DNA of 38,145 nucleotides, taken from contig JAJPJF010000232.1 in NCBI GenBank assembly GCA_021324415.1, forward strand, positions 1 through 38,145, in the 5' to 3' direction. A program made the translations under genes and the position numbers. The notes under the pieces are model-generated. The model was not told where the DNA came from. It made no database searches and saw only the letters and a program-made list of their open reading frames with translations. The DNA is from Nostocales cyanobacterium Centralia_MAG_434 (GTDB lineage: Bacteria; Cyanobacteriota; Cyanobacteriia; Cyanobacteriales; Nostocaceae). Positions 15,665 to 23,603 of the stretch are shown one piece after another (position 1 is the stretch's first letter; each line of letters begins with the position of its first letter).

Positions 15665-17947
15665 CTAAATCCGATCTTCTGGTAAGGATTTGGCTGTTGG
15701 CTGATTGAGAGATTCCTTTGCAGAGGGTAAAGTATTGTTCCCTAAACATTGACGGGCATCACCTTTTGGCAGCCTGGAGTATTGCGATGATTGAAATTTG
15801 GAGAAGAGAATTTTAACTTCCTCTCCTGGTTTGGGTGATGGTTTGTTACTTATAGCAGATGCCGCTTTTGGTCCGACTGAGCAAACTCTCAAATGCACCC
15901 AAGCGTCTTCAGATGTTGATTTAGGAATTGGTTCAGTACTGATAATTTGCAAAACACTACCTGGAAGTGCGATCGCATCATTACCGGGTGGAGGTGTAAC
16001 TCTACTTAAATGTATTTCACTTTTGGTTTGAATAAATTGACCTTGAGGTACTGGAGAAATTCCCTGATTTCTGGTGATTGTGACAGATGGTTGGGGGGTT
16101 GTAGATGGAGAGGCAGATGTGGGTAATGTTTTTTCAAAAGGCCACCATTGACGCAAAAAGTAACCTAGCGAACCACCTGCTAAAACTACTAAAGCCAGAA
16201 CTAGTAGCTGTAGCGGCACCATAAAGCTTTTGCTAGTCTTACGGGGAATAACTTGAGTTGTTTGGTTGGAACTAAGGTTTCTTGTACTTTGTGCTGTTCT
16301 GGGGGGCAAATCACTCACTGTTGAAGAAGGCTCAGCAAGAGATGCTTTGAGGGTTGATTTAGGTTCAGAGCAATTAACTTGATAGTGTACTAAAGCAATG
16401 GTGACGTTATCATGTCCGTTTAGATTGTTAGCAATTTCTACTAACTTCTCTGCCACATCCACTAGATCTGATTGAAGAGTAAGAATCGGCAAAATTTCTG
16501 TATCCCAGTACTGTTCTACACGATCAAAGTCACTCAATCCATCTGAACAAAGAAGGAAAACACAGTCTTCGTCGAGAATAAACCGCTGTGTTGTTGGATG
16601 CAATGAACTGCTTGGACTCATACCTAAAGCCTGTATTAGAGAGCCAGAAGCACCTTGTTGCACTGCATCTCGGTATGTAGCATAGCCTAAGCGCACCTCG
16701 CGAGAAGCAACATCATCATCGAGAGTCACTTGATAACAACCATGACGTGTGATCCAATAAGCACGACTATCACCAACATGGGCGACATACATTTCGTGGG
16801 CAACAGGCAAAGCCATCACTAAGGTTGTGCCCATGCGTTGCCGTCCTTGTCGATGTTCACTGTCGTTGATCTGACTAATTTTGTCGTTGGCAACTGCTGC
16901 TGCTTGTTCTAAGTCTTCAAGAAGAGTCGCGGGGTGTATGTAGTCACCAGAAATTTTCGTGATTTGTTGTACTTGCTGCTGAATAGTTTCAATTGCCAGA
17001 TTAGAGGCAACGTTTCCTCCCTCATGGCCACCAATACCATCGCAGACAATAGCCAGAGGTGCTGGTTGAGGAGGTTTAGTAATAGTCGTGCCACTACGGG
17101 GATAGCAGGCGTCTTCATTGCGTTGACGACTAGGTCCAGTGTCACTTTTCGTCGTAATCTTGATCTTAGATATTTGTGATTGCCCAATTTCAGCTAGCCC
17201 TTTATCTAAGATTGTGACAAGCTGCTCACACGAGTTGATTTTTCCTTGACCTAAAAAGGTGCAAATTGTACTCATAAATTCAGCTATGGCTGGTTGTGCC
17301 ATAGGCAGTAACTGCTGCCAAAATTCTCCTAATTGAGCCAATTTTGGTGCTGAATGCAAGTCTTCGCGCAATTCCAATAAACGTACTAAAGAGCCTTCTA
17401 CCCTTAATAATTGAGGGTTAAGTAAGCTAGAAACAACACCTTCACTAGCCAGAGGTTGCCACAAATAAGCTATCTGCCATAACCAATTGAGTTGACGCAT
17501 TGATGGGGCATCACCCCAAGCACTAGTTAACTCACTACATAGATGGACTTCCTTCGCTGAACCATCTTCAAGTAGAGGAGGTTTTTCCAGGAGTAATACT
17601 TCCTGTTTAGAACCTGTGTTGGTTAGTTTCAACACTCCATAGACCTGAGGTAAGTGTAAGCGATAGGAAATTAGCCGTAAATAAGGTCTAATTATCTGTA
17701 GGTTTTCTGAGTGTGGTGTTTGAGGTACTAACCCAGGTTTTGTATCTAAAAGAATAGATTGGCTAATGACTAAATAGCGTTCGGCTAATATTTCTCCCGT
17801 GGTGCCTAAACTCAGAGCATCCCCCACAGCCCAGAGGTAACGTTTGGGTAAGGGCGTGCGGCATTGCTGACAAAAGTTGTGTGCCAGGGGATTAGGAGAT
17901 TGACAATTTTCATTTGGGCAGTAGAGTGTTGCCGCGTCATTTTCCAT
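15665..17947 (-). CDS. Zinc ribbon / pseudokinase-like / PP2C phosphatase membrane protein
   Basis: A 760-residue protein. Residues 10-29 form a zinc ribbon (C-x4-C-x10-C-x2-C). Residues about 60-265 resemble a protein-kinase fold that has lost catalytic motifs: AERYLVISQ at the usual N-lobe start, a LLLEKPP hinge, then LLNPQLLRVEG where HRDLKPxN would be and LVRLLELRED where DFG would be. Residues about 268-520 are a PPM/PP2C Ser/Thr phosphatase with RNEDA, VCDGIGGHEGG, HVGDSRAYW, LCSDGLSDF and GHDNVTIALV, all metal-binding Asp present. One membrane segment (about 572-595) precedes a C-terminal domain of about 160 residues, probably outside the membrane. ATG 17947 is preferred over the TTG at 17968 because the zinc ribbon begins shortly after it. 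It is probably the first gene of the minus-strand cluster. The pseudokinase reading is inference. Confidence 0.85.
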   Translation of the reverse strand: MENDAATLYCPNENCQSPNPLAHNFCQQCRTPLPKRYLWAVGDALSLGTTGEILAERYLVISQSILLDTKPGLVPQTPHSENLQIIRPYLRLISYRLHLPQVYGVLKLTNTGSKQEVLLLEKPPLLEDGSAKEVHLCSELTSAWGDAPSMRQLNWLWQIAYLWQPLASEGVVSSLLNPQLLRVEGSLVRLLELREDLHSAPKLAQLGEFWQQLLPMAQPAIAEFMSTICTFLGQGKINSCEQLVTILDKGLAEIGQSQISKIKITTKSDTGPSRQRNEDACYPRSGTTITKPPQPAPLAIVCDGIGGHEGGNVASNLAIETIQQQVQQITKISGDYIHPATLLEDLEQAAAVANDKISQINDSEHRQGRQRMGTTLVMALPVAHEMYVAHVGDSRAYWITRHGCYQVTLDDDVASREVRLGYATYRDAVQQGASGSLIQALGMSPSSSLHPTTQRFILDEDCVFLLCSDGLSDFDRVEQYWDTEILPILTLQSDLVDVAEKLVEIANNLNGHDNVTIALVHYQVNCSEPKSTLKASLAEPSSTVSDLPPRTAQSTRNLSSNQTTQVIPRKTSKSFMVPLQLLVLALVVLAGGSLGYFLRQWWPFEKTLPTSASPSTTPQPSVTITRNQGISPVPQGQFIQTKSEIHLSRVTPPPGNDAIALPGSVLQIISTEPIPKSTSEDAWVHLRVCSVGPKAASAISNKPSPKPGEEVKILFSKFQSSQYSRLPKGDARQCLGNNTLPSAKESLNQPTAKSLPEDRI

Positions 17948-18627
17948 AGTCTTCACACCGATCAGCAATTAGCATTTTCTTCAACAGCATGTGTTTGCAG
18001 ACCCTCTTCACCACTCATAATCTTTGTTAACTTGATTTATCTATCCAACTTAGAATCACAATTTTATCCTGCAGATGAAACTACGTGCTCACAATGTTTA
18101 ATAAGCTTTCAATAAAAATTTCCTTCCTAGAGTAATCTTCCTAGAGTAATTCGGCGCAAATAAACATAAGTGTGTTGACCTTCATTTCTCCTTTATCCTT
18201 TGTCCTTAACCAAAAATCCATGACAAATGACAAAGAGGACCCCTCACGAGTTAACTTTGTTTGTCGCCACCTTCTTAAGTTCAAACCTAATACCCCACTT
18301 AAATGTTTCTATAACCTTATTTATACTGCTATTCCCATAACTCGTCTTGATACCGTCACCAACCTATAACGCTTGCACAACTAGCTATTTGCTTATTCCA
18401 ATTTACTCCATCAGAAAGAGGAGATAGTAGTGGTCTTTCTTTAGTTTATAAGTAGGTGGATGGCAATTAACTGAACTTAAAGCTAAATAACATTTAAGCT
18501 ACGACGGAAAATCTCGTTTAACTGGTTTGTATTCACTGCTAGTGATGATGTGTCTTTAGCGATTAAGTTAATTGGCACACACCTGTTGTTCAGCGTAAAT
18601 TTAACATATCTAAACAAAGAGAGCGTA
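17948..18627. other. 680-base intergenic region
   Basis: No credible gene is present. It contains a perfect 14-bp tandem duplication (18123-18150) and a segment around 18195-18240 (ATCCTTTGTCCTTAAC, ATGACAAATGACAAAG) of the dispersed TCATTTGTC/GACAAATGA type. A divergent promoter for the phosphatase gene and the following small gene must lie here, but I cannot place boxes with confidence. Confidence 0.5.
18123..18150. repeat. 14-bp perfect tandem duplication
   Basis: CTTCCTAGAGTAAT occurs twice head to tail (18123-18136 and 18137-18150). Confidence 0.85.
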
Positions 18628-18903
18628 ATGGAAGATAACAAAGACAGAGAAAAAGATATTCATCGTGCGGTCAACCCTGGCGATGTCATTGCCCAAGAGC
18701 CACAAACTATTGAAGAAAAGTCACAACAACTTGCGGTCGATTCACCTGATATTACAGGGGATCATATTGAGGTTCCCGCATACTTTGTTGTTGATGAGCC
18801 GGATGGCGAAAAAAAAGCCTTACATCACGTTAAAGATGCCGAAGAAATTTCTGATGTGATTCGACAAGCTCGAGTTGACGAAGAAGGAAATCGTATTTGG
18901 TAG
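18628..18903 (+). CDS. Small acidic conserved-type protein of unknown function
   Basis: A 91-residue, strongly acidic, hydrophilic protein with no membrane segment or cysteine. It starts MEDNKDREKDIHRAVNPGD and ends with VDEEGNRIW; the middle has PAYFVVDEPDGEKKALHHVK. ATG 18628 is chosen over the in-frame upstream start at 18550 because an AGAGCG ribosome-binding-like sequence precedes it and the upstream codons are hydrophobic and unlike the rest. I do not recognise the family. It stands alone, followed by an inverted repeat (18911-18962). Confidence 0.7.
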   Translation: MEDNKDREKDIHRAVNPGDVIAQEPQTIEEKSQQLAVDSPDITGDHIEVPAYFVVDEPDGEKKALHHVKDAEEISDVIRQARVDEEGNRIW

Positions 18904-18910
18904 CAGTTAT

Positions 18911-18962
18911 TTAGTCATTGGTCATTAACTTTAAATATAGATGCAAAAGGATCAATGACTAA
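18911..18962. repeat. Dispersed inverted repeat, GTCATTG family, copy 1
   Basis: TTAGTCATTG and CAATGACTAA are perfect 10-bp arms around a 32-base spacer that contains GCAAAAGGATCAATG. A second copy with arms GTCATTGATC/GATCAATGAC and a similar spacer lies at 35955-35991. Confidence 0.7.
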
Positions 18963-19251
18963 TGGCTATTCCTCAAATTCATGAGTTTATCTATAATAAC
19001 GGTAAGTCATCCAGTTTTGGCAATGCGTTTCATAATATAATCAAAAGTGCCAGGAGAATTGTTGTTATTGACACTCTTATTGGTAAAATTTTTTAAATAT
19101 AAATAACCTAAAGATTATAAAAATATAAAGTTTTCAACAATTTAGATCTTTTTATGAATAAATTTTGAATCCAACAGCAAGAGTGCGTTCTAACGAATGT
19201 GTTTTGACGTCTCAATTCTGCTTCAGGTTCTTTTTGAAAGACTGATAAATC

Positions 19252-19288
19252 AAGAGCCGTTGCGCTGGAAGTCAAAGCAACGACTCTT
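19252..19288 (-). terminator. Terminator-like hairpin after ndhM
   Basis: AAGAGCCGTTGC (19252-19263) and GCAACGACTCTT (19277-19288) pair over 12 positions with one G-T wobble or mismatch. The hairpin lies 16 bases beyond the ndhM stop. There is no strong T-run on the minus strand, so it may stabilise the 3' end rather than terminate efficiently. Confidence 0.6.
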
Positions 19289-19304
19289 TGTGGAGGTCAA
19301 ATCA

Positions 19305-19667
19305 CTACTGTTGATTATTCTCAACTCCAACTTGGGGCAGCCCCATGCTGTAGTTAGTGACGCGTGCTGAAAGATTGTAGCTAATTTCGCCTTTTTGCAG
19401 GAGCGATCGCAGGTAATGCTCCAAGTCAGACCCAATTCTACGGAGATTGTAGTCTGTTAAGTCTGTACCACTAGATGCTTCTACGAGTTCGTCAAACTGG
19501 CGATAAATCTTTTGCAAAGCATCTTCATTCCAGTTGAATTCGTTGTCTGGGTCAACATCTAAAGTCAAGACGTGATTACTGGGAACGAGTTCGCCATCCC
19601 GGTCAATTTCAGCCGCAAAGATTCGGATATGACGGGTTGTGGACTTGAGCAGCATCGAGTTGTCCAT
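19305..19667 (-). CDS. ndhM: NAD(P)H-quinone oxidoreductase subunit M
   Basis: NdhM is an oxygenic-photosynthesis-specific subunit of the thylakoid NDH-1 complex (respiration, cyclic electron flow and CO2 uptake), located on the cytoplasmic arm. The 120-residue product matches the family across its length, including [40 protein letters not shown] and the ending [15 protein letters not shown]. No cofactor-binding residues are expected. Two ATGs lie close together (19667 and four codons later); the upstream one is kept. It is monocistronic here, separate from other ndh genes. Confidence 0.95.
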   Translation of the reverse strand: MDNSMLLKSTTRHIRIFAAEIDRDGELVPSNHVLTLDVDPDNEFNWNEDALQKIYRQFDELVEASSGTDLTDYNLRRIGSDLEHYLRSLLQKGEISYNLSARVTNYSMGLPQVGVENNQQ

Positions 19668-19890
19668 AGAAGGTGTAAGAACTGGGTTTATATCTGTATG
19701 ATATGCCTAATGCTGAATTAGGGTCTTACTTGATGAGCGATAATATTTCTATATTAATCCCTCAATATCATTTTAGAACTTATATCAGCATAGACAAGCA
19801 ATTTTGGGTATGGGGGTGCAAGGGAATCAGGTAAGTCGGTTATCAATCATTTGACATTCTCATTTCCCTCACACCTTAATACCCGATTTC

Positions 19891-20436
19891 TTAACGGACA
19901 GGAATCATGCCTGTTTGGCGAGCATAAGCAAAAATACCACCCGCATCAATGACTGGTTCTACGTCTCCCAATGGTTTGAGATCGAATGTCTTGTTGAGGC
20001 TGTGGTTTATTAACTGATGAGTTTCAAAAAGAATTGACACTTCTTGACCAGTTTTAAATTGCTCGCATAACCTTTGTTCGGATTCCCAAGGATAAAGTTC
20101 TCCGGTCGCAGTACAGTTTCGGAAAAAGATGCGAGCATACGACTGAGCTACAACTGCCTGAACACCACTAGCACCTAAAGCAATGGGAGCATGTTCTCGT
20201 GAGGAACCACAGCCGAAATTCTCTCCTGCCACAATGATTGGGTAGTCAGTTTTTATTTTTCCGGGAACTATAAATCTGCCATAGGAGTCTGGTAACCCAG
20301 CTAAAGCATAGCTACCAAGCTTTTCGTACTCATCAGGTTTGGAAGGAACTAGAGTAAGATACTCGGCTGGGATAATTTGATCAGTGTCTATGTTGTCTTC
20401 CAAAACAAAAATGGCACCTCTAATCACTTTCTTCAT
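19891..20436 (-). CDS. leuD: 3-isopropylmalate dehydratase small subunit-type protein
   Basis: A 181-residue swivelling domain of the aconitase superfamily, small-subunit type. With the large subunit LeuC it isomerises 2-isopropylmalate to 3-isopropylmalate in leucine synthesis. Signatures are NIDTDQIIPAEYLT near the N-terminus and GENFGCGSSREHAPIAL, the substrate-recognition loop. The length fits the short archaeal/plant-like LeuD rather than the roughly 200-residue enterobacterial form, so related homoaconitase-type small subunits are an alternative. ATG 20436 is chosen over the one at 20475 because AGGTGAG stands 7 bases upstream and family homology starts there. leuC is not in the window. 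Confidence 0.88.
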   Translation of the reverse strand: MKKVIRGAIFVLEDNIDTDQIIPAEYLTLVPSKPDEYEKLGSYALAGLPDSYGRFIVPGKIKTDYPIIVAGENFGCGSSREHAPIALGASGVQAVVAQSYARIFFRNCTATGELYPWESEQRLCEQFKTGQEVSILFETHQLINHSLNKTFDLKPLGDVEPVIDAGGIFAYARQTGMIPVR

Positions 20437-20907
20437 CAAAATCTCACCTGATTTTTCTATGAAAAAATCGTACATCTAGTAATTTTACGTATATTTGTTG
20501 CAACTACGTCTAATCCTAAATATATTTCAAAAAAACGGAGTTTTCACTTACGTAGAAGCACCAGCTTTTCAGTAAAAACTCAAACCATTGTTGACGTCGA
20601 GATAAAGTTGATGTAAAAACCTTTAAAAAGCTCCAACAAGTTCTTACAGAAACTTTATTGTATAGAATCTTAAAAACTGAATAATAGTTATGGCTTGGTT
20701 CAACCACAGCTGACACAGGAACATGAAAAATAAAGTTGTTTATGTCTTGCGAAAAAACTCAAAGGAGGTTGAAATGGATGATAAATCCTGTTAGTAAACG
20801 AGGACTGTTAATTCAAAAATTTTGGATTTCAAAAAGATACAAAGAATTTTGGCTTGCAATATAGCTCCTCATCTTGATTACTCTCAGCAAAAGGAATCCC
20901 AAAGGCT
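20437..20907. other. 471-base intergenic region upstream of leuD and the 93-residue gene
   Basis: Divergent starts flank this A/T-rich stretch. It carries no gene of normal size. A very short frame with a strong ribosome-binding sequence (20723-20794) is listed separately. Confidence 0.5.
20723..20794 (+). CDS. Possible 23-residue (or 6-residue) peptide with strong ribosome-binding site
   Basis: ATG 20723, preceded by AGGA, opens 23 codons ending in TAG. An in-frame ATG at 20774 has a near-ideal AAAGGAGGT 5-7 bases upstream and would give the hexapeptide MDDKSC. I do not recognise either peptide. It could be a leader peptide for the gene at 20908 or a chance frame. Confidence 0.2.
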   Translation: MKNKVVYVLRKNSKEVEMDDKSC

Positions 20908-21189
20908 ATGAACTCTAAAGCATTACCACGTCAGGTAAACAATCTCGAAGTAGGTGTTTATGAGTGTGAAATCCATCTCAAATTCCGATTAATAGAGGAA
21001 AAGAGCCTACTAGGAGATCGCGATCAGCTGTTACAGGTTCTTCTAGACGCGTTAACTGAAGGTTCTGACGATTTCTTAGAAACCTTACAAACATCTGTGA
21101 AGGCTCAGGAAGTCTGTGAGTTAAAAGCCTCACCTCAAATGCGACGTCAACTGATGCGCTTGCGCAATTCTACTGACAATGTTCAATAG
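20908..21189 (+). CDS. Small conserved-type protein of unknown function (93 residues)
   Basis: A compact 93-residue soluble protein beginning MNSKALPRQVNNLEVGVYEC. It has a probable beta-rich start (LEVGVYECEIHLKFRLIEEK) and then Leu-rich helices (DQLLQVLLDALTEGSDDFL) and a basic C-terminus (RRQLMRLRNS). No metal or catalytic motif is visible. The well-ordered mix of hydrophobic and charged residues argues that it is a true gene. It is preceded by AAAAGGAA about 18 bases and AAAGG 5 bases before the ATG. I cannot assign a family. Confidence 0.7.
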   Translation: MNSKALPRQVNNLEVGVYECEIHLKFRLIEEKSLLGDRDQLLQVLLDALTEGSDDFLETLQTSVKAQEVCELKASPQMRRQLMRLRNSTDNVQ

Positions 21190-21313
21190 TTAAGTTTTGT
21201 AATCAGAGTAACGGCAAATTGTGAGCTGCAAAGGAAATAATGAGTTTGTTTAGGTTTGCCCATTTGCTAATTTCTTTAACAATGAATTGGCTTATGTAAC
21301 TTGACTATTCGGA

Positions 21314-21424
21314 TCATAGCGTTCCTGTCTTAGCTTTACTGAAGTAAGAAGCCGCTGTTCTCAAGTCTTTATCCTTTGCACCACGGAGATGATAGGGTGC
21401 ATACTCAATCGTGTATGGATTCAT
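21314..21424 (-). CDS. Possible 36-residue small protein
   Basis: The frame starts ATG 21424, with AAGG shortly upstream, and ends in TGA at 21314-21316. The product begins MNPYTIEYAPYHLRGAKDKD and continues LRTAASYFSKAKTG. It has a balanced protein-like composition but no recognised family. It lies downstream of the response regulator gene on the same strand and beyond the 21524-21574 hairpin. It could be a remnant of a longer gene. Confidence 0.3.
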   Translation of the reverse strand: MNPYTIEYAPYHLRGAKDKDLRTAASYFSKAKTGTL

Positions 21425-21522
21425 GCCTTGCTACTTAGCGAGGTCATTATTTGGAAAGATTTCTGCTTAATTGCTCTATCCGTTGTTTCCTTGATATGAA
21501 GAGGTTAGATATATAAACTCCC

Positions 21523-21575
21523 ACCCTAGGAAAGCGTGGTTTTGAACCAAGACTATGATCAGGGTAGGAGTGTCA
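21523..21575. other. Long imperfect hairpin (possible ncRNA, IS end or terminator)
   Basis: ACTCCCACCCT pairs with AGGGTAGGAGT at the two ends (one mismatch), and inside TGGTT-TTG-AACCA forms a second stem. Read on the minus strand it follows the response regulator stop by about 120 bases and is followed by TTTATATAT. Confidence 0.45.
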
Positions 21576-21697
21576 AAAAGCAGATTAGTGGTATGTTCAA
21601 AAAACAACTCCTCGCACTTGTGCACTTTACAGAGTTTTTTTTCTCGAAAAGACTAAAAGAATGCACCAAGTATTTAACGACAAAATGCTAGTGAATG

Positions 21698-22393
21698 CTA
21701 CTTAGCAAGACCATGTTCTAGAGCAAACCGAACTAACTCAGTGCGGCTATTTGTACCAGTTTTGCTAAACAAACGACTGACGTACTTTTCTACATTGCGC
21801 ACACTGGTGTCTAAGCGACGAGCAATTTCTTTATTCATCAATCCTTCAGCAACTAAATTTAAAACGCTTTGTTCTCTAGGAGTCAAGTCAATTGTAAAGG
21901 GCGCTGGGGATTGGGCGATCGCACTTCTTTGAGTTAGTAATGCTTTGATTTGAGCAATCTGATTGGCTAGTTCAGCGATATCAGGTGTGTCACCATCTTC
22001 AATATTAGTTTGAGTTTTACTAGCGCGGCGGGAGAGTAAGTTTTCAACAATTGCCACTAACTCATCTGGATCGAAAGGCTTAGGTAAATAGGCATCAACA
22101 CCAGCTTGATAACCTTGGATACGATCTGTCGTCATCCCTTTAGCTGTTAAAAATACCACAGGTAGTCCCTTAAAACGGGAGTCCTCCCGGAGCTGTTTGA
22201 GAAACTGATAGCCATCCACTTGGGGCATCATGATATCGGAAATTACCAAATCAGGTGTGTTTTGTTGCATTAATTCCCAGCCCTCACGGGCGTTACTGGC
22301 AACTTGAACGCTAAAACCGCTTTCTTGCAAATAATCTTTCACTGCTTCACGCAATCCCGGTTCATCATCTACCAGTAACAGATGTGCTGACAT
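21698..22393 (-). CDS. rre1: NarL-type response regulator, Rre1/Ycf29 type
   Basis: A 231-residue response regulator with an N-terminal receiver domain: acidic pair Asp9-Asp10, phospho-acceptor Asp53 in VISDIMMPQVDG, Thr in VVFLTAKG and Lys in AYLPKPFDPDEL. The C-terminal LuxR/NarL helix-turn-helix spans about 165-225 (LTPREQSVLNLVAEGLMNKE, ARRLDTSVRNVEKYVSRLF). The receiver matches what I recall of cyanobacterial Rre1 and red-algal plastid Ycf29, a stress regulator paired with the histidine kinase Hik2. No kinase gene is adjacent, which fits that orphan arrangement. The Rre1 assignment is from recall of the family. Confidence 0.8.
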   Translation of the reverse strand: MSAHLLLVDDEPGLREAVKDYLQESGFSVQVASNAREGWELMQQNTPDLVISDIMMPQVDGYQFLKQLREDSRFKGLPVVFLTAKGMTTDRIQGYQAGVDAYLPKPFDPDELVAIVENLLSRRASKTQTNIEDGDTPDIAELANQIAQIKALLTQRSAIAQSPAPFTIDLTPREQSVLNLVAEGLMNKEIARRLDTSVRNVEKYVSRLFSKTGTNSRTELVRFALEHGLAK

Positions 22394-22532
22394 CTAAAAA
22401 AATTTCCTTTCCGCTACTTTTCTCCAATCTAGCGGAATTTAACATCAGTTGGGAAACACTAGATAAGTGAAAATAGACCTTCAACACCCAATAGTAATTT
22501 GTTATTCCTAACTCCTAACTCTTACCCCCCTC

Positions 22533-23507
22533 TCAACCTTCCAGCCAATCAATTATCTGTGCTTTCTCTGGCAACTGAGCTTCTCGTTGCCCAGCATAAC
22601 GCGCTCTAGCAGTAAACAACCCTATCGGGGTATTTAGTAAATCTACAAGAGTAGCTTTATGGGCTAACGCTTTGATGCTGTCTGTTGGCAGTTCTTTCAA
22701 CAACCAACGTGTCAAACGATAACAGCATTCCCTAAGTGTGATCTCTCGCATCAATTCCACACCATAAAGCTCATGCAGATACCGATTTGAGCGCCCATAG
22801 CGCCGCCATTGACTTTCTAGTTCCTTAAGTGTAGTGCGGTGACGATGCTGTACAAGCGCACTTTGTACAAATTCTAAACGTCCAATATTTTCTCGAAGAA
22901 TTCGCCAACAAATATCAGCATCCCCACCAGATGTTAAATAAGGTCGAAACAAACCTACTTTTATAAAAGCTTGCCGCCGAATTGCCAAATTAGCTGTTTG
23001 ACCGTAGGCACAAAACTTATGAGCAAGCGTGTGCTTTTGAGACAGGGTTTCTTGACGTTCTGCATACTGTTCTAGCAGATTGTTTCCTGGCAAAGCGACA
23101 ATCTCACCAGCAACAATTGCCACATCTAGATTCTTAAAAGGTGGGATCAATGATGCTAGCCAATCTGGCTGTGGACGGCAATCTGCATCAGTAAAAACTA
23201 ATATCTCACCAGTAGATGCACGGATACCTGTGTTCCTCGCAGCGTAGGAACTTTGAATTTGATTTTCGCTTAACGGATGAATGACTAGTGAGCTATCTTT
23301 GGCGGTTGTTTTGAGGATCTGTGAAGTGCGATCGCTGCTATTATTATCAACCAGCAAATACTCCACCCGTTGTTTTGGGTAAGTTTGAGCCAACAAACAA
23401 CTGATTAACTCTGGTAAATCTGCCTCACCATTGTAAACAGGTACAACCACTGAGAGTTTTGGCAAAAACTCATTATCAGTAGTCATCGTCATCAGTTCGT
23501 TATTCAT
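22533..23507 (-). CDS. Family 2 glycosyltransferase
   Basis: A 324-residue GT-A fold enzyme. The N-terminal signature KLSVVVPVYNGEADLPELI and VDNNSSDRTSQIL bind the nucleotide sugar, FTDADCRPQPDW contains the metal-binding DxD-type motif, and TSGGDADICWRI holds the probable catalytic acid region. No membrane segments are seen, so it is a soluble or peripheral enzyme that probably adds a sugar to a cell-surface polysaccharide or lipid. Donor and acceptor are unknown. Two further in-frame ATGs follow closely (MTMTTD); the first is kept. It lies between the ctp protease and the response regulator on the same strand, with repeat-like spacers (139 and 96 bases). Confidence 0.88.
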   Translation of the reverse strand: MNNELMTMTTDNEFLPKLSVVVPVYNGEADLPELISCLLAQTYPKQRVEYLLVDNNSSDRTSQILKTTAKDSSLVIHPLSENQIQSSYAARNTGIRASTGEILVFTDADCRPQPDWLASLIPPFKNLDVAIVAGEIVALPGNNLLEQYAERQETLSQKHTLAHKFCAYGQTANLAIRRQAFIKVGLFRPYLTSGGDADICWRILRENIGRLEFVQSALVQHRHRTTLKELESQWRRYGRSNRYLHELYGVELMREITLRECCYRLTRWLLKELPTDSIKALAHKATLVDLLNTPIGLFTARARYAGQREAQLPEKAQIIDWLEG

Positions 23508-23603
23508 AGATTATCTATTGGTGGTAATGGGCAATGGGCAGCAATCAAAAGGAAATGGCAAGAAATTACAAATCTACTATGCCCTATGCCCGCTTCCCCA
23601 TTT

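Larger units (their letters stand above)
18904..19304. other. 401-base intergenic region between the acidic protein and ndhM
   Basis: Both flanking genes end here. It holds a perfect 10-bp inverted repeat (TTAGTCATTG 18911-18920, CAATGACTAA 18953-18962) and the ndhM hairpin (19252-19288). The rest is A/T-rich without a gene. Confidence 0.6.
21190..21697. other. 508-base intergenic region with a structured element
   Basis: No gene of normal size is present. It contains an imperfect long hairpin (21524-21574) and, on the minus strand, a 36-codon frame (21314-21424). Sequence such as GAAGTAAGAAGCCGCTGTTC followed by a hairpin ending GGAGTGTC recalls the right ends of cyanobacterial IS200/IS605-group elements, so this may be a decayed element; this is from memory and unproven. 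Confidence 0.4.

Noticed and set aside
18172-18369. 65-codon frame in the 680-base spacer
   Set aside because: TTG start in dispersed-repeat DNA, and no recognisable composition or neighbours.
20516-20716. 66-codon minus-strand frame upstream of leuD
   Set aside because: A/T-rich chance frame without a ribosome-binding site; its product has no domain-like features.
21300-21580. 6S RNA candidate
   Set aside because: Only local stems are visible; I could not build the long rod with a central bubble that 6S RNA needs.
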